Shown piece after piece: positions 59,265 through 64,000 of a stretch of DNA of 64,000 nt (position 1 is the first letter of the stretch; every line of letters starts with the position of its first letter). A model generated the notes under the pieces. The model searched no databases and had not been told where the DNA came from. It worked only from the letters and a program-made list of their open reading frames with translations. The position numbers and the translations under genes are program-made. Origin of the DNA: Hominenteromicrobium mulieris (GTDB taxonomy: Bacteria > Bacillota > Clostridia > Oscillospirales > Acutalibacteraceae); the NCBI GenBank assembly GCA_021029595.1, contig JAJJOY010000010.1, forward strand, positions 42,045 to 106,044, read 5' to 3'.

Positions 59265-61169
59265 ATGGATTATCCAAAGGTCAAAGTCTGTTTAGATACC
59301 TCAGAAGATAACCTGATAGATGAATTGTACACGCCGTGTCTAAAGTGGGCTGAACGCTTTGACCGAGGCGTCGGCTACTTCACAACAGGGTGGCTCACAT
59401 ACAACGTCGCAGGATTATCCGACTTCGCCTCTCGCGGAGGAAAAATGCGCTTAATTACAAGTCCCATTCTTTCCACGGAGGACACGGACGCAATTATTGG
59501 AGCTGAGAACCAAGATGGTAGCGCATTCCTGCGCCTCGAAGCAGCTCTCCTCGAAAATGTTGAGATACTCAAACAAGAAATGGAAGCAGATATTATAAAT
59601 ACATTTTCCTGGATGCTGTATGATGGAATTATTGATATGCGTTTTGCAATTCCTTGTGAAAAGTTGGAGGAAGGAGACTTTCACGATAAATTTGGCATTT
59701 TTTATAAGGGCAACGATGCGCTATCCTTCTCTGGCTCTATCAACGACAGCAAGCATGGATTCCAGAATTATGAAAGCATAAAAGTCTTCAAAACGTGGGC
59801 TGGTACACAGGAGTATGTCGATGCGGATACCGCTCGTTTCGAGAAAATCTGGAATCGAAAAGACCGCAATCTCAAAATGTTTACCATTCCACAAGCAGTT
59901 AAAAACAAAATATTTGAATTGCGTTCCCCGGATAGGCCGTATTCTTTGCCGGCAGGTTCGAGTAAATGGGTTCATCAGGACATAGCAGTAAAGACCTTTC
60001 TGGAAAAAGAGCATGGCATTCTGGCAATGGCTACCGGAACCGGAAAGACCGTTACTGCAATGAAAATCATCAACAAGCTGTTTGATAGCGGGGAAATTCG
60101 TCGCGTTGTTATCACTATGTACGGAAACGATTTGCTGGATCAGTGGGCAATTCAAATTCGAGAAAACTACAAGAACAAGCAAATCAACTATCATTATGCA
60201 TCCCAGAAGATGATGAAAGATTTCGTCATGCACCCAGATGATTCCATCTTAATTCTTTCTCGTGACGCCAGAAATCTCTCCAAATTGCTGGACTTGTTTG
60301 ATCGTCTACCTGGCGATTATCGCAATGATACGCTGTTTGTTTTTGACGAAGTACATGGAGCTGGTTCTAATACTTTTGTCGAAAATCTTTCGGGCAGGCT
60401 CTCTCCGTATCGATATCGCCTCGGGTTGAGCGCTACGCCAGAGCGTGAGTACGATGAGGCTGGAAATGATTTCTTGCTGAATGAAATTGGAGAAGTAATT
60501 TTTGAGTTTACGCTGCAGGATGCCATTCAAAAAGGAATCCTGTGCGAATTCAATTATATTCCTCTGCCCTATGTTCTCTCTGACGAAGAAAAGCTCAAAA
60601 AGCGCAAGATTATCGCAGCGTTCAATGCAAAAAAGGAGAGCGGAGAACCTGTTGATGAAAAGGATATGTTTACTCAATTGGCGCTTGTCAATAAAACAGC
60701 GGTCAACAAGCTGGAGGAGTTTGAAAGTCTGATTTCTCAGCGACCGGAGCTGTTGCAGAAGTGTATCATTTTTGTTCAGACCATGGAATATGGCGCAAAG
60801 CTCCAGGAGATTCTTGTCAGGTACAGCGACAAATATCATACCTACTATGCCGATGATGAAAAAATCAATTTGGAGAACTTTGCGGCAGGAAAAATTGACT
60901 GCCTGCTGACCTGTAAAAAAGTTTCCGAGGGAATTGATATCAGCAGCGTCACGAACATCATCCTGTTTTCTTCTGACCGTTCCAGGCTCGTGACAACGCA
61001 GAGAATCGGGCGCGCATTACGCCTGGATAAAAACAACCCAGAAAAGAAAGCAACTGTTGTGGACTTCGTGATTGAGGATTCCGAGGAAAATGACAATAAC
61101 GCCGATGCCGATCGTGCAGAGTGGCTTACAGAACTTTCACAGACAAGGAGATGCGAACATGAGAAATAA
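59265..61169 (+). CDS. PLD-nuclease plus SF2 helicase fusion
   Basis: A 634-residue two-domain enzyme. The N-terminal third is a phospholipase-D-like nuclease with His140-x-Lys142 and Asn160 in HDKFGIFYKG and SFSGSIND. The rest is a type III restriction/SF2 helicase: GTGKT at 258-262, DEVHG at 361-365, LSATPE, and QRIGRALR at 579-586. Such fusions cut DNA while translocating and are common in defence systems. It sits inside the dnd operon, in the place where other systems carry DndFGH. Both catalytic centres appear intact. Its stop overlaps the next ATG. Confidence 0.88.
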   Translation: MDYPKVKVCLDTSEDNLIDELYTPCLKWAERFDRGVGYFTTGWLTYNVAGLSDFASRGGKMRLITSPILSTEDTDAIIGAENQDGSAFLRLEAALLENVEILKQEMEADIINTFSWMLYDGIIDMRFAIPCEKLEEGDFHDKFGIFYKGNDALSFSGSINDSKHGFQNYESIKVFKTWAGTQEYVDADTARFEKIWNRKDRNLKMFTIPQAVKNKIFELRSPDRPYSLPAGSSKWVHQDIAVKTFLEKEHGILAMATGTGKTVTAMKIINKLFDSGEIRRVVITMYGNDLLDQWAIQIRENYKNKQINYHYASQKMMKDFVMHPDDSILILSRDARNLSKLLDLFDRLPGDYRNDTLFVFDEVHGAGSNTFVENLSGRLSPYRYRLGLSATPEREYDEAGNDFLLNEIGEVIFEFTLQDAIQKGILCEFNYIPLPYVLSDEEKLKKRKIIAAFNAKKESGEPVDEKDMFTQLALVNKTAVNKLEEFESLISQRPELLQKCIIFVQTMEYGAKLQEILVRYSDKYHTYYADDEKINLENFAAGKIDCLLTCKKVSEGIDISSVTNIILFSSDRSRLVTTQRIGRALRLDKNNPEKKATVVDFVIEDSEENDNNADADRAEWLTELSQTRRCEHEK

Positions 61170-61341
61170 AATCATCGAAAATGCGATTGATTCCGTTGTC
61201 AACGCATCAAACACCTCGTCCGACTTCAAACTGGCATTCAGACAATATGTCAAAAACAAGTTTGATGATAACGCCAAAGAGAGCGATTTAAAACGGATAC
61301 TTACACTGATTGAGGATGATGAGGAGGATATTCAGGTATGA
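61159..61341 (+). CDS. 60-residue conserved-position small protein
   Basis: A short, charged, probably helical protein (MRNKIIENAIDSVVNASN, ending EDDEEDIQV). I do not recognise a family. It overlaps the helicase gene by 11 bases and the ATPase gene by four, with AAGGAG upstream, so it is translated as part of the operon. The strict overlap on both sides suggests a subunit or adaptor for the neighbouring enzymes. Confidence 0.7.
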   Translation: MRNKIIENAIDSVVNASNTSSDFKLAFRQYVKNKFDDNAKESDLKRILTLIEDDEEDIQV

Positions 61342-63254
61342 AGATGGCAATCCTCGAGCTCGAATATAAAAATATCCGAAAAATCACTGCCTTGAAGCTC
61401 CCCTTTACCAAAGCCGATGGCTCCGTAATTAGCAATAATTTTATTATGATGGCAAACGGTACCGGTAAGACAACCACAATGGAACTCATCAAAGGATTAT
61501 TTGATGGAACAGCCGCTGGATGGACTGCGTCCAAAGTGCGTTCTTTCGCGCCTACATTAACGGAAGCAGATACAGGTGAATTCAGCACCACTGTCAAATT
61601 TGATGATAGACAGTATAAGTACTTCCTCTCTATGAATTACAAAGATGGAACGGTGCAGGTGGAAACCTCTGCTCCTCCCAAGGGTCGAGAAGCTGGACTT
61701 CGTTTACCTGAGTCTATTCGCGGTATTTTTACGCCTGAATTTGTTAGGCGCTTTGTGTTTGACGGTGAGCAGGCGGCGAAGTCTATGGACAGCTCATCCA
61801 ATGAAGCTGATGAAACGATTCGCTACCTATATCGCCTCGATGAATTGGATGAGATTTTGGCCGCAAACCAGAGAATCCTTACCGAAATCCAAAACGCCGA
61901 AGGAAAGCGTGGAACATCCAGTTCACTTAGCAATTTGCGTACCCGGCAAAGTGACATTGACGCAATTCGGGCCAAGCTGAGAGTACGGTGTGAGAAGCTT
62001 CGCGAAGAGATTGCTGCGTTTGAAGCTGAAAAAGTAGAGAAGGAGAAACAGCGCCAGGAACTCGACAAGAGCTATGAAAAGCTGAATCAAGAGAAAAATG
62101 ATATTCTCAAGGAACAGCAGAAGAATCGCGGCGGAATCGACGTTAAGATCACTTCTATTCTGGGGATAATTAAGTCTCCCTATCTACTGAGCGAAAGCCT
62201 CTGTGCGAGAATGTTCGAGTTAGGCAATAGCATGAAAAAACTCAAGTTGCCTAAAACCATTGCCAAAGACTTCTTCACCGAATTGGCTTCTGCAGACCGG
62301 TGTGTCTGCGATAGATGCATTGGCGAACGGGAGAGAACGGCTATCCTGAAGCGGGCTGACCAGTATCTGGGAAGTGACCAACAGTCGGTTCTTAACACGG
62401 TTAAGAGTAGTCTGATGGACAGTGTGTATGACGAACGCTTAAAAAAGGCCTTCGAAGAACTCGAGGAACTGAGAGCTCAAGCTAATCGCCTCGATACGAG
62501 ATTTAAAACTAATGAGGAAAAACTCATTAAAGCCGGAGGCGAAAAGGCTCGTGAACTGCAGGAGCGAATTGAGGAACTGATCAGACTTATCAGCATTGCT
62601 CGTGATGAACTTGAGCGCATTGAATCCAAGGATGAAAACGACGCTTCTCTGACAGAAGAAAACAACCTTCACAAGGCGGAACAAAAATTTAAGTACTACG
62701 AGCAGGAAATAGCGAAGGCAACAAGAACAAATACTGCATTGCGCAAAAAAGAGTTGGTTGATTCCTTGGTGAATGAGATCAAACTACAGGCTACCACAGC
62801 GCTGAAGCAAGAAATCGTCAGAAAGACCAACGAGAAACTTCGCCGTGTTATCGTTGACGATTATGTAGAAATCGAAAGCATCGATAGGTACATAAAACTA
62901 AAGGGTAGGGACGGTGCCAGCGAAGGTCAAACTCTTAGCATTGCCTACTGTTTCCTGGGCACTCTTTTCGAAGATTCTGAGTTGGAATTTCCGTTCATTA
63001 TCGACTCGCCTACCGGCAAGATGGATTTCGAAAAACGGCAGGCTGTTGCAGATATCATTCCTTTGGTATTCAATCAGATGATTGCCTTTGTTCAGTCAGC
63101 AGAAGTGGAGCGTTTTGCGGACAGATTCTATGCAAATCCCGATTCGCAGTATCTTACGGTTGTGGCATCTCCCCAGGATCAGGCCGTAGTTGTTTATGAA
63201 GGAATTGACTTCTTCGATTCGTATCAAAGAGAGCACAAAGGAGATGAAAAATAA
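61338..63254 (+). CDS. SMC/Rad50-like ATPase with Cys cluster
   Basis: A 638-residue ATPase. Walker A is NGTGKTT (40-46), a coiled-coil arm follows (about 190-290), then a cysteine cluster CVCDRC (Cys322, 324, 327) near the midpoint where Rad50 has its zinc hook, a second coiled coil (about 370-500), and a late Walker B FIIDSPTGKMD (Asp556). It is related in layout to DndD but is a different protein, since DndD is already present and has no Cys cluster. Likely effector or DNA-loading partner of the PLD-helicase. It ends one base into the next ATG. Confidence 0.83.
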   Translation: MKMAILELEYKNIRKITALKLPFTKADGSVISNNFIMMANGTGKTTTMELIKGLFDGTAAGWTASKVRSFAPTLTEADTGEFSTTVKFDDRQYKYFLSMNYKDGTVQVETSAPPKGREAGLRLPESIRGIFTPEFVRRFVFDGEQAAKSMDSSSNEADETIRYLYRLDELDEILAANQRILTEIQNAEGKRGTSSSLSNLRTRQSDIDAIRAKLRVRCEKLREEIAAFEAEKVEKEKQRQELDKSYEKLNQEKNDILKEQQKNRGGIDVKITSILGIIKSPYLLSESLCARMFELGNSMKKLKLPKTIAKDFFTELASADRCVCDRCIGERERTAILKRADQYLGSDQQSVLNTVKSSLMDSVYDERLKKAFEELEELRAQANRLDTRFKTNEEKLIKAGGEKARELQERIEELIRLISIARDELERIESKDENDASLTEENNLHKAEQKFKYYEQEIAKATRTNTALRKKELVDSLVNEIKLQATTALKQEIVRKTNEKLRRVIVDDYVEIESIDRYIKLKGRDGASEGQTLSIAYCFLGTLFEDSELEFPFIIDSPTGKMDFEKRQAVADIIPLVFNQMIAFVQSAEVERFADRFYANPDSQYLTVVASPQDQAVVVYEGIDFFDSYQREHKGDEK

Positions 63255-63739
63255 TGCATTTTAAGATAGCGAAAAGTGCCCAAAGCTACTTTAACAACAT
63301 TATGAATCTCGAAGGCTCCCACGCTGCGGAGGATAAGAATAAGTTTATCCAATTCGATGTGTACTACTGCTGTGCATTGATTGGCATGGCAGCAGGCCAA
63401 ATCGACGAGGATACTTCGGAGTTGAAGGATCTTGTTGAAAGGTACCCAGTTCAATATCGTGACTGTAAAGCACAAATTGCTGGGTTACTGGTGGCATCTG
63501 AGGCCAGAAGACTCGGCATCGATACGCAGAGCCCTAAGCTGGAGCAGATTATGCTACAGTATCTTAGCAACAATGATACTCTGCTGTCTGAGGATGGAAT
63601 TAAAACCCTTAACGCCTATGCGTTGAAAGGATACCGCCTGATTACTGATTATCCGTTGTTTGACAAACCTACTTCCAGAGAAGAATTTCTGGATGCATTC
63701 AATGTAGCCATGCGGTTTTACGAAAAGAAAGATAGCTAA
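63254..63739 (+). CDS. Unrecognised 161-residue protein closing the operon
   Basis: No family recognised. It is a soluble, mostly helical protein (FKIAKSAQSYFNNIMNLEG, then YYCCALIGMAAGQIDEDT, ending AMRFYEKKDS), with no obvious catalytic motif and no membrane segment. The start codon shares a base with the ATPase stop. Gene order ATPase-then-small protein mirrors dndD-dndE, which may point to a similar functional pairing, but I see no clear sequence likeness to DndE. Confidence 0.72.
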   Translation: MHFKIAKSAQSYFNNIMNLEGSHAAEDKNKFIQFDVYYCCALIGMAAGQIDEDTSELKDLVERYPVQYRDCKAQIAGLLVASEARRLGIDTQSPKLEQIMLQYLSNNDTLLSEDGIKTLNAYALKGYRLITDYPLFDKPTSREEFLDAFNVAMRFYEKKDS

Positions 63740-63795
63740 TCTGTGTAGGTGCTTAGTTAATCTGCGAGAGCGCACCACGAATACCCCACAGCCAA

Positions 63796-63836
63796 AATAG
63801 CGGCTGAAACGCAATGTTCCAGCCGCTATTTTTCTT
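63796..63836 (+). terminator. Terminator of the dnd operon
   Basis: 11-bp stem AATAGCGGCTG with its complement around a 13-base loop, followed by TTTCTT, 57 bases after the last stop. Confidence 0.85.
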
Positions 63837-63876
63837 AAGGCAGCACCGCACAATTGCTGAGGCAAGCGCTGTCGAA

Positions 63877-64000
63877 TCACCCATCAGGCAGGAAACCATA
63901 GGCTTCCCGGCGCATTTCTTCGCGAGAGCGCACAACTTCAAGCCGCCAGGCAGGGCCTGTCAGCCAGAAGCAGATTCGCCAATGCGAACATGATATTGAA
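63877..64000 (-). CDS. C-terminal end of an unrecognised protein (partial at window end)
   Basis: On the minus strand a frame is open from the window edge to a TGA at 63877. It reads WRICFWLTGPAWRLEVVRS and ends EEMRREAYGFLPDG. The composition looks protein-like, but about 40 residues are too few to identify it. Other frames over the same bases are also open for short stretches, so the call is uncertain. Confidence 0.35.
   Translation of the reverse strand, partial: SISCSHWRICFWLTGPAWRLEVVRSREEMRREAYGFLPDG

Noticed and set aside
63753..63941. 62-codon minus-strand frame near the window end as a gene
   Set aside because: It runs across the dnd operon terminator and competes with another open frame over the same bases; no family features.
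47342..64000. Integrase or transposase gene for the island
   Set aside because: No recombinase was recognised in this part; it would have to lie beyond the window.
1..64000. CRISPR array
   Set aside because: No regularly spaced short direct repeats were seen; the only repeats are the multi-hairpin element and the 20-bp pair.

Overview
The window looks like a chromosome segment of an anaerobic, probably spore-forming Clostridia member (Oscillospiraceae/Ruminococcaceae-like). The evidence is the single-operon fatty-acid cluster with a FabK enoyl reductase, the darA-holB-ricT neighbourhood, spoVAE, a TPP-riboswitch-controlled thiC, an L-lactate dehydrogenase, a sodium-pump decarboxylase beta subunit, and many promoters of the TTGACA-17 bp-TATAAT type. 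Positions 1 to about 47.3 kb are GC-rich housekeeping DNA. From about 50 kb the base composition is visibly AT-richer.

Layout. 1-7.6 kb: type II fatty-acid synthesis operon fabK(partial)-fabD-fabG-fabF-accB-fabZ-accC-accD-accA. 7.9-11.5 kb: heterodimeric ABC exporter on the minus strand. 12-19.6 kb: hemolysin III-like protein, lysophospholipase, polysaccharide deacetylase, amidase, AGCS symporter, darA-holB-ricT, ferredoxin. 19.9-30 kb: two RNA methyltransferases (TrmN6-like, RsmI), GH127 arabinofuranosidase, two TM2 proteins, DegV, CLC channel, TPP riboswitch-thiC. 30-47.2 kb: hflK-hflC with a DUF1836 regulator, rpsT, L- and D-lactate dehydrogenase-type enzymes, a solitary OadB with a 42-residue OadG-like partner behind a yybP-ykoY-type riboswitch, aldo/keto reductase, LacI regulator, FliB-like protein, ECF S-component with DUF4430, trmB, patatin. 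A roughly 200-bp repeat made of five hairpins, whose stems differ between copies but keep pairing, lies in four intergenic gaps of the first 27 kb.

At 47.3 kb the 3' half of a tRNA-Pro gene is cut off in the anticodon loop, next to the tRNA's own terminator. This is the expected scar of tRNA-targeted integration, and everything to its right reads as a genomic island. It begins with a Fic protein under two matching dyad operators and an amber-interrupted zinc-ribbon gene. An XRE regulator, a HARE-HTH/Mrr nuclease and a DUF262/DUF1524-like protein (SspE/GmrSD type) follow.

The island's core is a nine-gene, tightly packed operon (53.2-63.7 kb): dndB, an extra PP-loop sulfurtransferase-like gene, dndC, dndD, dndE, then a PLD-nuclease/SF2-helicase, a 60-residue protein, a second SMC-like ATPase with a Cys cluster, and an unrecognised 161-residue protein. 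The first five genes should make and regulate DNA phosphorothioation. The last four do not look like DndFGH to me and are the best candidate for an undescribed phosphorothioate-linked restriction module. No dndA is present, so a housekeeping cysteine desulfurase would have to supply sulfur.
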